Shown: positions 44,570 through 54,601 of the stretch, piece after piece
How positions within the stretch are numbered: position 1 is the stretch's first letter
Layout: the number at the start of each line of letters is the position of its first letter
NCBI RefSeq assembly: GCF_002104995.1
Contig: NW_024468257.1
Span: 434,001-498,000, forward strand
Direction of reading: 5' to 3'
DNA from: Linderina pennispora
Taxonomy: Eukaryota; Kickxellomycota; Kickxellomycetes; Kickxellales; Kickxellaceae
DNA length: 64,000 bases
Notes under the pieces: model-generated
Seen by the model: the letters and a program-made list of their open reading frames with translations, nothing else
Database searches by the model: none
Told to the model about the DNA's origin: nothing
Translations under genes and position numbers: made by a program

Positions 44570-46080
44570 TCTAGCATAAATGTAAAAGCCGATTTTTGGA
44601 ATGGAGAGAAAAAAGCGAACAAATCAACAGAAACAAAAAGCTACTTTTAAAAACACGCATTGAAAGCACGCTGAATTGCGCAGTCAGGTTTGTGTGGAGC
44701 AGATCTGCTACATTCGAGTTCATGATCAAATCTAGATGTCCTCTACATACTGAATTGAGATCTGGGGCGGGGTACTAGAGCAGAGGCATATCGGGGATCC
44801 TGCGACCACGCTCAGGCTCGCATACAGAAAAAGATCCCATTTAGTAGCAGTTCCTATGAGAGCGTTTGGCAAGTGGCATACACCAATACAATTCGCTATT
44901 TAGTGATGTTGCCTACAGAAAGTGCAGATGCGCATCCCATGCTGCAATGAACATGTCAGCTGGTATACAGCTACTTACACCAGCAATCTAAGAAGCCAAT
45001 GAGAAAGGTACATAGAATAGTTTCATGGTTGGTTAACCACGCTGCTTTCTTCCAAACCTCCGCTACAGCCCTGTATACTGGCTATCGACTATTCAACAGA
45101 TCGCCAGTGCGCAAGAATGCAGTGGTTGATTTAGGGATGGTCTCATAGAAGATCATCCAAGTACGCCTTGCAGTCCACACCCGATGCATGTGGGGATGCA
45201 ACTGCGTGCAGCTGGTTCTGAATGGCACACATCTAATAGGAAGTATCCACACGGCACCTCAAAAACGCCAAGCACATTAAATTTTCATTCCAATCTGCGA
45301 TGTCAAAGATTTCTGCAGGAAGCAAGCCCGTTCATATCAGGATATGACATTCGGCGTCTGCCAAACCGATGCCAAGAGTGATCCCGGCCACAAGTCGATC
45401 TACATGGGCTCTCCTCAAAGTGCTGAAAATATTCCAAAGAGCCTTGGCCACGATTCTTTGTGAAGATTGCCGTTTCTAAAAAGGAGCATGCACTCGCCCT
45501 ATTCTGGCCGGCATAGCCGAAGCATCCTTGGCAGAGAGTTTCTGGGTGTGTTCAATTTAAGTCTATATGCGGAATATCTGCAGCGGAAAGCGTAGCACTA
45601 CGACGACATCAAGCGCACATTGTACTCCTTAAAGGCTATTATTAGCAGCAGAGAATCAGGCAGCAGAAACCAGTTTTGCAACGAGCCAAGCGCGTGTACG
45701 GTAAAGCATTTGTGAACAGGTGTTTTTTGGGTGCTGTCTCGATCGGCCACGGAAAGCGAATGCATCTATTTTCCTCTGAAAGAGTACGTTCAGTAAGCAA
45801 CAAACATCGAAAGAGAAAATAGGTGGGATTTAACAATAGAGTCTGTCGGGGTTCAAAAATATGCGTGCGGGGGTGGCCTGCAAGGAGGGGTTGTTACCGG
45901 GGCACACAACCAAGCGTCTTGGTAGGAGGGGGTGAGTGCTATGTCTCCTAGATGCGCCATACCTGGAATTCCGCTATAAAAGGCGGAATCGACGCCCTTT
46001 TTCTCTTCTAGCTCCATCCAATTCACCATCCATCTCTCTTCATTCTCTTCACCCTACCAATCTTGTACAAAATACACGCA
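44570..46080. other. Intergenic region, BRCT gene promoter and zinc-finger gene promoter
   Basis: 1.5 kb with no supported gene and only tiny frames. It ends in the TATA box and pyrimidine-rich leader of the small zinc-finger gene. Confidence 0.6.
45975..45982 (+). promoter_or_regulatory. TATA box of the small zinc-finger gene
   Basis: TATAAAAG, 106 bases before the ATG at 46081, followed by an almost pure pyrimidine leader. It is the clearest core promoter in the window. Confidence 0.65.
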
Positions 46081-46278
46081 ATGCACGCCGAAGCAACAAC
46101 CCCAAATCTCTTTGTCAACAGCCGCTCTGCGCACGGGAGCTGCGATGGGCAGATGTTTTGCGGGAAGACTCCGTCTAATGCGCATTTCTGCCAGTTCTGC
46201 CAGTCATACTTTTTCACAACCGAGGGGTGGTCGCACCACCTGGATACAGTGCATCCCAATGAAATGCCAATGTACTAG
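46081..46278 (+). CDS. 65-aa single C2H2 zinc-finger protein
   Basis: Short protein with one canonical C2H2 finger near its C-terminus: CQFCQSYFFTTEGWSHHLDTVH, spacing C-x2-C-x12-H-x4-H. The N-terminal 35 residues contain two further cysteines and no clear motif. Support for a real gene: a strong TATA box (45975-45982), a pyrimidine-rich leader, a clean ATG and an AATAAA-like signal about 25 bases after the stop. I do not recognise a family. It may act as a small DNA-, RNA- or protein-binding regulator. I see no splice site that would join it to more coding sequence. Confidence 0.65.
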   Translation: MHAEATTPNLFVNSRSAHGSCDGQMFCGKTPSNAHFCQFCQSYFFTTEGWSHHLDTVHPNEMPMY

Positions 46279-46833
46279 TATCTTTTTTCTGTCAAAGTAA
46301 AATAAATGAAGGGCGCAGGTTTAGCGAGCTAACAAAGCCCCTCAATTGCCACAATAAAGCTTAGCAAAACGAGGTCATAATGCTCTACATGGTCGAGTAA
46401 AAATACAAAACACTCATTCATGCAGTGTGGCTTCTGGTAGGCTGGGTGGGACATCAAACCAATGTTCGGCGGGGATTGCGGAGACATACTGTTCGCACGA
46501 GGCCTGTTGCCACGCCAAGCCCTCAAGAATTCGTTGGCAGGAGGGCAGTAGTGCAGCTATGTAGCTGGAAGGCCACGGGGCAGGCAGGCAGCTAGTTGCC
46601 CAAGACGGTGCAGTAGCAGCACTGACCAGGAAATCTACACATTAATAGACATACAATCAAACCACCACACCGCCTCCTCACTTTCGCACTGGCTGGGGAT
46701 CAAGGGCGCTTCTGCGCAGCACCACTGGCAGCCGGGTGACGCATAGGGGCGAGGGCGAGGTGGAGACATTACAGTGATAAAGCTGGCAGGAGTGTATTCG
46801 CTACACAAAGTGATAATGAATGACCAGAAAAGC
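46279..46833. other. Convergent 3' region, zinc-finger gene and eS17
   Basis: 555 bases, starting with AAATAAA-type polyadenylation sequence for the zinc-finger gene near 46301. Nothing else supported. Confidence 0.55.
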
Positions 46834-47647
46834 TTAGGCCTCGACGGCAGCCGGGGCAGCGGGGGCGGGGGCAGCCTGGCGCTGGGGGCGGGGCGGCGCT
46901 CGCCACGGCGGCGGAAGTCGCGGCGGTCAGCACGACCGGAGCGGACCGGGGCAGTGACCGAGACACCGGGGAGGTTCTCAAAGTTGAGCGACTTGAGCAT
47001 CTCCTTGGTATCGGGATCGATCTCGATGGCCGAGGTGTCGAGGGCCGAGACGTCAGGAACGTAGTTGTCCTTGCGCTCGCGCTCCTCCTCCTGCAGCTTG
47101 AACGAGATGCCGCGGACGGGACCACGCTGAATGCGCTTCATCAGGTGAGTGGTGAAGCCAGCAATCTTGTTGCGCAGGCGCTTCGAGGCGATGATGGCAA
47201 CATCGTCGCAGATGCGCTTGTTGGTCTGGAAGTCCAGAGTGAGCTTGGGGTAGTACTTCTCAATCAGAACGCGCGAGGCCTTCTTGACGGTCTTAGTGCG
47301 AACGCGACCCTAATTCGTAGAACACGCGTGTTTACAGGTTAGTTTCGGTGCGGGCTGATGGGAGCCGATGCGTGCTCTTGTTTCAAAGGTTCGCTCTACT
47401 CCTCATTTGCGTGCGCGCGTGCGGGTGGGCTGTGACGGGGAGCATATAGCCTCTGGACTGCGAATTCCAATTGTCCCCACCGTCCAAATGCGGTTCGCAG
47501 AAAATAAATTGTCGAGATTTTCTGCAATGAGGCCCGATTCGCAGCCTCGAAAAAATGACTTCACCCCGCGTATCCATCGTAGCCGGCACCGCATCCAAAC
47601 CGCACGCCGCACGCCGCACGCCGCTGCATCCTTCCGAGACCTACCAT
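46834..47647 (-). CDS. RPS17: 40S ribosomal protein eS17 (RPS17), C-terminal frame doubtful
   Basis: Small-subunit ribosomal protein. Exon 1 is only the ATG (47647-47645), then a 335-base intron (GTAGGT...AATTAG) and exon 2 from 47309: [20 protein letters not shown] ... [20 protein letters not shown] ... [21 protein letters not shown] start-codon-only first exon is common in fungal ribosomal protein genes. After RRGERRPAP the frame as given runs on to 46635 with unlikely sequence. Adding one C in the five-C run (plus strand 46884-46888) gives [16 protein letters not shown] and a stop at 46834, 159 residues. I take 46834 as the probable end. Confidence 0.85.
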
Positions 47648-47937
47648 TTTCTTATTCCTTATAAATGTCGGTTATAGAGCCCAAGGATAGGTAAAGATGG
47701 AATCAGACGCCGCGCCGCGGTGGCCAGATGCTTGAGCTTGTGCCGCGTTGGTGATCTGATCAGGGAGTGGTCTTGATCGATATTTTGCAATCAGCGTGGA
47801 ATCGGCTTTCATGCGCTGCTCCCACACCGGACAATGACATGGTGGCTGTAGCTCCGACGTCGCCGTGGCGGCAGCTATCTCTGCTCTGCACTATTCAACG
47901 CAAGACGCATTTACCTGGTTTACCTTTCATTCCACAC
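47648..47937. promoter_or_regulatory. Divergent promoter region eS17 / TSC13
   Basis: 290 bases between the ATGs of two diverging housekeeping genes. A TATA-like CTATAAC lies just before the eS17 start. No other element is clear. Confidence 0.45.
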
Positions 47938-48939
47938 ATGAAGCTTGTCATTGCAAAGAGGGCTGGTGGCAGCGCATCAAGCAGCACGTCGTCGCGCTAC
48001 CCGCTCACCATCGAGGTGGGCGACAACGCCACGGTCGACGATGTGAAGAAGGCCGTGCACAAGCAGGTCAAGTCGATGTATCCAGACCGCCAGCGGCTGA
48101 CCGTCGGCGACAAGAAGACGGTTCTTGCCAACGGCGACTCACTGGCCAAGTACGAGCTGAAGGACAACGACACAATCCACATCAAGGACCTGGGTCCGCA
48201 GGTGGGCTGGACAACGGTGTTCTTGGTCGAGTACTTTGGGCCACTGCTGTTCCATTTCCTTGTCTACAACATGCAGACGCTTGTCTATGGCAAGACATTC
48301 GAGTACAGCGACATTCAGCGGTAAGTGGACATCACTGCTAGTAATATTCCGGGTATTGGCTGTCTACTGATGTGTAACTACTTTGCATGTAGCCGCGCGT
48401 ACTACATGGCCATGGGGCACTTCCTCAAGCGCGAGCTGGAGACGATCTTTGTGCACCGGTTCTCGAACGGCACGATGCCGATCATCAACATCTTCAAGAA
48501 CTCGTTCCACTACCACATTCTGTCGGGCGTCAACCTGGCGTACTGGGTGTACAGCCCCAGCCTGGGCAAGGGCACGGAGCTGGGCACCAAGCTGAGCAAC
48601 CCGACGCTGCTGGCGATCTGGACGGCGATCTTTGTGTTTGCCGAGCTGTCGAACCTGAGCACGCACATCACGCTGCGCAACCTGCGGCCGGCGGGCACGC
48701 GCACGCGGCGGATTCCGTATGGGTATGGATTTGACCTTGTTAGCTGCCCGAACTACCTGTTTGAGAGCCTGGCGTGGACGGCGTTTGCGTGCATGACGCG
48801 CAGCATCGCCGCATTCCTGTTTTTGGCGGTGTCAACGGGACAGATGTACGTGTGGGCGGTCAAGAAGCACAAGGCTTACAGGCGCGAGTTCCCAGACTAC
48901 CCCAAGTCACGCAAGGCCATGTTCCCGTTCGTTGCCTAA
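47938..48939 (+). CDS. TSC13: Very-long-chain trans-2-enoyl-CoA reductase
   Basis: 309 residues from exons 47938-48320 and 48393-48939 (72-base intron, GTAAGT...TGTAG). Catalyses the last step of each very-long-chain fatty acid elongation cycle in the ER, feeding sphingolipids. N-terminal ubiquitin-like region (residues 1-80), then membrane segments, the HFLKRELETIFVHRFS block, and the C-terminal steroid-reductase-type domain with YGFDLVSCPNYLFE carrying the conserved tyrosine, ending PKSRKAMFPFVA. Length equals that of the yeast enzyme. The ATG at 47938 is chosen because the family sequence starts there; the frame is open upstream. Confidence 0.95.
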
Positions 48940-49603
48940 TGGAGCAGTCTACATCTTTGACATGTGCCACAGAATAAAAATCTGGAGGATATCTAGTGTC
49001 TTGTGGTGCTGCGGCGTAGGCTGGATGGCGCAGTGCCAATCACTGGTGAACAGCACCTTTGCTGCCCCGCAGAGTCTGCCGCAGGAGATCAGTGCATGGG
49101 CAGAATCCGATTTTGTGGGCTTGGGCAGCCGGGAATTAATTTTCGATAATTTTTTGCTGTCAACAAACCTTTTCTTTTCGCCTCACGCTCAAGCCTTCTT
49201 CCTCTCTTGACCTTCTGCTATAAATTCTCCTGTACACGCATTTCCCAACTCGCCAAAAAATCCTCCCCCACACTCTGCCTATTTCCAGCCCGTTCTCAGA
49301 CTGAATACTGGCTCGTCTTTTTGCTTTCATATTTTTACAATTCAATACACATTCCCAAAATATTTAGCTTTTCTAGCTGGTGTCCTGGTTCCATCACTGG
49401 TGCCTCCTTTTCTCTACCGAAAAAATCGTTTTCATACATTTAAAGAACAAGCTTAAAGAAACAGAACACGGGTGCAGGGCGTTTCTTTTCTATCTGAGAA
49501 TATATACAACGCAGGGTTGCAGAAGATATTCTCTGCAAGCAACTAGTTCTTTTTTTTCGAATTCATTCACTCTACACAAGCGCTAGTTTCTTTTTGGTGG
49601 CCC
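48940..49603. other. Intergenic region, LOS1 promoter and leader
   Basis: 664 bases. TATA-like CTATAAAT near 49219 and a long pyrimidine-rich stretch to the LOS1 ATG. No gene seen. Confidence 0.55.
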
Positions 49604-52600
49604 ATGGAACAAATCGAGGAGGCGGTCCGGTGCGCACTTGACCCGACGAGCGACCCGGCTGTCCAGGCACAGGTAAGCAGAGCAGCAGCATGGTATTCAT
49701 GGAGCGCTTGCATCATCCTGAGGCATGCGAGGGGAGGGGTAGCAAAATTTTTTCCGACCACTGCATCGTGATTGCTGAACCCTCCCTGATTTTAAGGGCG
49801 TTGTAGGCTATGGAGTACTGCGAGCAGGTAAAGTCGTCGGCAGATGGGTGGCAGATGTGTCTGCAGCTATTTACAAAGACGCCGGCGAGTTCACCCGAAG
49901 CACGGCTGTTTGCGCTGCAAGCAATTGAGTCGATGATTGTCGGAGTGGGAATCAGCGCTAGTACAAGCGAGGCAGCGGCAAATCTGAGTGCAGTGCGGCA
50001 GTCTCTGCTGCAGTTTGTGACAGAGCAGTACGCAGGCACCAAGTACAGCTCAGAGGTGGGCTTTATCAAAAACAAACTGGCGCACGCAATCACGCTACTG
50101 GCGCTGGCGACATATCCAACGCACTGGCCGACGTTCATCACAGACATGGTGGCGTTGACGGGGTTCCCAGCGGCCACGGGGGCAGTGACGGCAGAGAGCG
50201 CAAAGTCTGTGAGTTTGCAGGGCGTGGACCCCTCGATGGTTGATTTTGTTATCAAGATCCTGGGGTCACTGGACGAGGAGATGGTGAATCCGGTGGTGCC
50301 GCGGGGCAAAGAGGAGGTGGCCCGCAACACGATGATCAAGGATGCGATGCGTACTGAGGACGTCCACCGGCTGGCACATACGTGGCTATACACACTGGCC
50401 CACATGTCGGCGACGCACCCGGACCTGGCGCGCGGTACGCTGCGGCTAATCGGCGTGTATGTGTCGTGGATCGACATCAACCTGATTGTCAACGAGGCCT
50501 TCATGATGCTGCTGTTTGAGCTGCTGAAGACGCCAGTGCTGCGCAACGATGCGTGCCGGTGCCTGGTGGAGATTGTCAGCAAAGGCATGCGGCCCATGGA
50601 GAAGCTGTATCTGATCCAGTTCCTGAACATCGTCGAGGTCATGGGGCAGCTCGAGGCTGGCGACGTGGACTTTGCTGAGAACGTGGGGAAGCTGGCCAAT
50701 GCCACGGCAGTCGAGCTCAAGGCGATCTGGGCCGATAAGGACCCGGCGACGACCGCCGAGGCACACGCAACAGCGCGCGCGCTGATTGAGCAGCTGATGC
50801 CGCTGCTGCTGCGGTTCCTGTCGCACGAGTACGACGAGGTGTCGTCGGCGGTGTTCCCAGCCATCAGCGACATCCTGGGAGTGTTCAAGAGGCAGCAGAA
50901 GGAGGGAGCAGGCCTGAGCGAGACGCAGCAGGAGTTCCTGTCGCAGCTGCTGCCGGCGTTGGTGGAGAAGCTGAAGTATGATGAGGGCTACCCGTGGCCG
51001 CTGCCAAGCGAGTCGCATGCGACGGACAACGACGGGTCGCTGGACGAGGACGACGACGAGGCGATGTTTGGCGAGCTGCGGCGCAACCTGCGCGTGTTCA
51101 TTGACGCCATCGGGCAGATCGCGCCGGGGCTCTACGACTCGGTGGTGCTGACCACCGCACATAACATCTTCAAGCAGTGCAGCCAATACGGAATCAGTGC
51201 CGACCGCGCTGGCGATGCCGACGGGGATGGGCAGGGGCAGCTTGGCTGGGTGCGTGGCGAGCTGGGCGTGTATTTGACGCAGGCGTACGGTGAACGGCTC
51301 AGCACGATCAAGGGCCTGCGGTTCAGCGGCTCCAAGTCGGGGGCACATGCGACGAACGGCTCATCAACGATGGCTTCGCAGGCATCGACGGATGCGCTGG
51401 CCGAGCTGCTGACAGTGATGATCCAGTCCGGCATTGTCAACTGCGCGCACCCGGCGATCGCGCCGACGTTCTTCGAGAACTGTGTGCGGTTCCACGGGTT
51501 CTTTGATGTGCAACGCGAGGCAATCACCCCGGTTCTGGCGGCATTCATAGGCGCTACGGGCGTGCGGCACCCGCACAAGACGGTGTGCACGCGCATTTGG
51601 TACCTCCTGTTCCGGTTCGTCAAGCTGATGAACAGCGAATCACTGGCGGTATATTCGGCCGACGTCATCGCTGCCGTCGCCGATCTGCTGACCATCCGCG
51701 CTGACGTGTCGACCATCAGCGACACGGCGCCGCAGGGCGGCGGCTACGGGCTGTTTGACTCACAGGGCTACCTGTTTGAGACATGCGGGCTGATGCTGGC
51801 GCCCAGCGGGCTCGACGACTCGGTGCGCATGGCGCTGCTGCAGCAACTGTTCAATCCGCTGTTCATGGGCGCGCAGCAGCTTATGAATGCGCGAGCGCCG
51901 GCCCAGATCGCCGCTGACCCGCAGGCGCTGCTGCAGATCCACCACTACCTGACGGCCATTGGCGCCATCGTCAAGGGCTTCCCCGACGCTCGCACTGACG
52001 CTAAGGGTGGGCCGACCAACGGCCAGCACCAGCTGTCGCCCAGCACCGCCGATGTCTTTGCCAAGGCCGCCGAAATGAGCATTGCGGTGCTGGAGGCGCT
52101 GCGGGAGAGCGAGCTGATCCGTGAGGCCGCGCGGTTTGCACTGTCGCGTATGCTCAGTGTGCTGGGCACGGCTGCGCTGACATACGTACCGCGGCTCATC
52201 GACGGGCTGGTGCCCATGTGCAAGGTCGAGGAGCTGGTCGACCTGCTGGGCTTCCTGGGCCTGCTGCTGTACAAGTTCAAGCCGGATGTCGCGCCGACCG
52301 CCGCCGAGCTGCTGCTGCCGGTGATTTCCAAGGTCTACGGCTTCCTGGATCACGTGGCGGCCGATGGCGCGGCAGGTACCGATGAGTCGGTGCTGCTGGC
52401 AGATCTGCGCAAGGCGTACCTGACGTGGCTGGCGGCCATCTTCAACTCAGACCTGGACTGCGTGTTCCTGACTGCACAGAACGCACCGCATCTGGTCACC
52501 ATTCTTCGGCCCATTGCCGCGCAGCTGGCCGTTGACAGCGCCAGCCCACAGCTGCAGCGCCTGGCGTTCAGCGTGTTGAACAAGACTGCCGTGGCCTGGC

Positions 52601-53145
52601 TGGTTGATCCCAAGGGCTGGCACACAGTAGCCACGCTGACGTCATCAGCCACCGCCGCAATCGCCAGTGGCCAGGCGGCGCCCGCTACCGATCCGTCGGT
52701 CAGACATCTGCGCCAGGAGGCCATGCTGACGGTCAACATCAGCCCGTCCAAGGACTTGCTGGCGGAGTTCCGCCAGTTTGTCATCGACGCTGTGCTGCCG
52801 GCGTGCTTTGAGGCGCCAACCCGCCCCGGCTTCCGCCTAACCGATGCCCAGGCATTGCTGGTGGTGACAGAGATCGCCGGGCTGCTGCAGACGCTGCTGC
52901 TGGCGGGCGTTCCGGAGATCGCCAGCGGCGAGGGCAGTGCTGCGCTGCCATCGACGCAGCTGCTGACACCGCCCATTGGCGGTGATCTGAACCAGAACCA
53001 GTTCGCTACGTACATGTCGACAGTGCTGCTGCCTGGTCTTGGCTGCCCGACAGCCATGGCGACCGAGTTTGTCCAGGCGCTGGCTTCGCTGAACCAAAAG
53101 CAGTTTAGAAAATACTTTGTCAGCTTTTTGTCCAGCAACTCGTAA
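49604..53145 (+). CDS. LOS1: Exportin-t (tRNA exportin)
   Basis: 1135 residues from exons 49604-49672 and 49807-53145 (134-base intron, GTAAGC...TTGTAG, phase 0). Karyopherin-beta that carries mature tRNA out of the nucleus with Ran-GTP. Family features: N-terminal AMEYCEQVKSSADGWQMCLQLF, FIKNKLAHAITLLALATYP with WPTFITDM (importin-beta N-terminal/Xpo1 region), then HEAT-like helical repeats over the full length and LFRFVKLMNSESLAVYS. A long acidic insertion lies near 410-425 (DNDGSLDEDDDEA). Length is close to yeast Los1 (1100). The frame is unbroken for 3.3 kb, in contrast with the damaged block at 14-21 kb. Confidence 0.93.
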
Positions 53146-53444
53146 AAATTTTATGTAGTTCTCAAATGTGCAACGTCATCCAACCTCGTTTTAACCTCTG
53201 GTGTGTGGGGTTTTCAGGCTCGTTTGCTTTTCACCTCTCTTGCCCAGCCCTATTATTTTTTTCTCCCAGTGTTCGCAAGCGTAAATTCAGCAACCTTTTT
53301 GTTTATTACTTGCGCGCCTCTTTTTCTCTCCTAGCAGCACCTGTCCGTTTGCCAATTCCAGTCCTCTGTAGTTTTCGCCTTCGTACATTTTCTATTTTTC
53401 TCCTCCTACTATTCCTTATTTACTTTATTCACCTTTGTACAAAA

Positions 53445-54067
53445 ATGTCGCAGAGCATTCCAATTTCAGGCAACCGCAAGGGCCAGCAGCAGCAGCAGGG
53501 TGCGCCCATTCCGATAAATGCAGCCAATGTGCCAAAGATGAATGTGTTTGCACAAGGCAGTGGTAAGTGAATAGCTAGTCTTTTTGGTTTTGGCAGCAGA
53601 CGCACCTTCTTTTTTCCCGTATTTCACACACTGACCAGTCCCTCTCAGTAGGCGGCTCGGGCAGCGACTCTACCAACTTCCGCCTGGGCTCCGAGCTGTC
53701 CACGTCGCACCTGGGCATGACGGGGATCGAGGCACCGCCAAATTCCCTTGTGCAGCCGTCGCTGATGTCAGCGCACGCTGGGTCGGGCAGCAGCACAGCG
53801 CAGATGCTGGGCGGGTGGAATCCGCCGCCGAACACGCCGGCACAGGCGAGCAAGCTGCAGCAGGTGATCAACCAGCAGCAGTACGGCGCGGGCCAGGTGC
53901 CGACGGGGTCGTTTATTGACCGGAAGATCCAGGGTATGGCGCAGTTCCGCGAGGCCGACGAGGACGAGATGGATGTGAGCCTCGAGGACTCGAACCCGTC
54001 GTCGTTCCAGCACAACAGCCATTTGTCGAAACAGGATTTGGACGATACGTTTGAAATGGAGCAGTGA
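53445..54067 (+). CDS. Unrecognised 178-aa protein, two exons
   Basis: Exons 53445-53562 and 53649-54067; intron of 86 bases with donor GTAAGT. The acceptor is CAGTAG, so splicing could also occur three bases later (exon from 53652), dropping one valine. The N-terminus has a Gln run and the middle is Gly/Ser/Pro/Gln-rich; the last 55 residues look more ordered and acidic (SFIDRKIQGMAQFREADEDE ... KQDLDDTFEMEQ). No domain recognised. It lies between LOS1 and CHO2 in the same orientation, with its own pyrimidine-rich leader. Real gene on the evidence of clean splicing and codon use; function unknown. Confidence 0.7.
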
Positions 54068-54601
54068 GCAGGGGCCTCGTTATGTCCAATGCCACTCCTT
54101 CTTGGCTTTCTCCTTTCATAACCCACCCTACCTTTCTTACCCTGTGCTGACAATTATAAAGACATGTTTAACCTTTTTTAGGCAACTCCGTGAATGGTTC
54201 TGGCAGAAATCTATGGTAGGCTTTCACATGAGCACGAAAAACAAGAGACGTGGCATTAACCGGCCGCGTAATTAGCGCCTCCCGCCCAGCTGGCAATCAA
54301 AGCCCACCCAGCCCTGGCCTGCTTTTCGTTTTCGTCGGGGGAAAGAGTGACTGCATGAAGTTCACAGTGCATCGACGAAAGGCAAATCGATGGAAGTCAA
54401 TTGTTTATAAAGCTCGCCGGTTCCTGCCTTCCTTGGCTTCCTCCCTCTTCTCCCTTCTGGTTTTGTGAGATTCCGTATATTTTTCTATTTTGGCAGGCGT
54501 CTCGTTTGTCAAATTCACACAACCCAGGTTATTATAACCCAATTTTCCCCCCAGAATACCATCACACTATTGCGATTCAGCTCTGTAGCTGTAACTAGCC
54601 C
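54068..54601. other. Intergenic region, CHO2 promoter
   Basis: 534 bases, A/T-richer with a pyrimidine-rich end. Nothing further supported. Confidence 0.55.
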
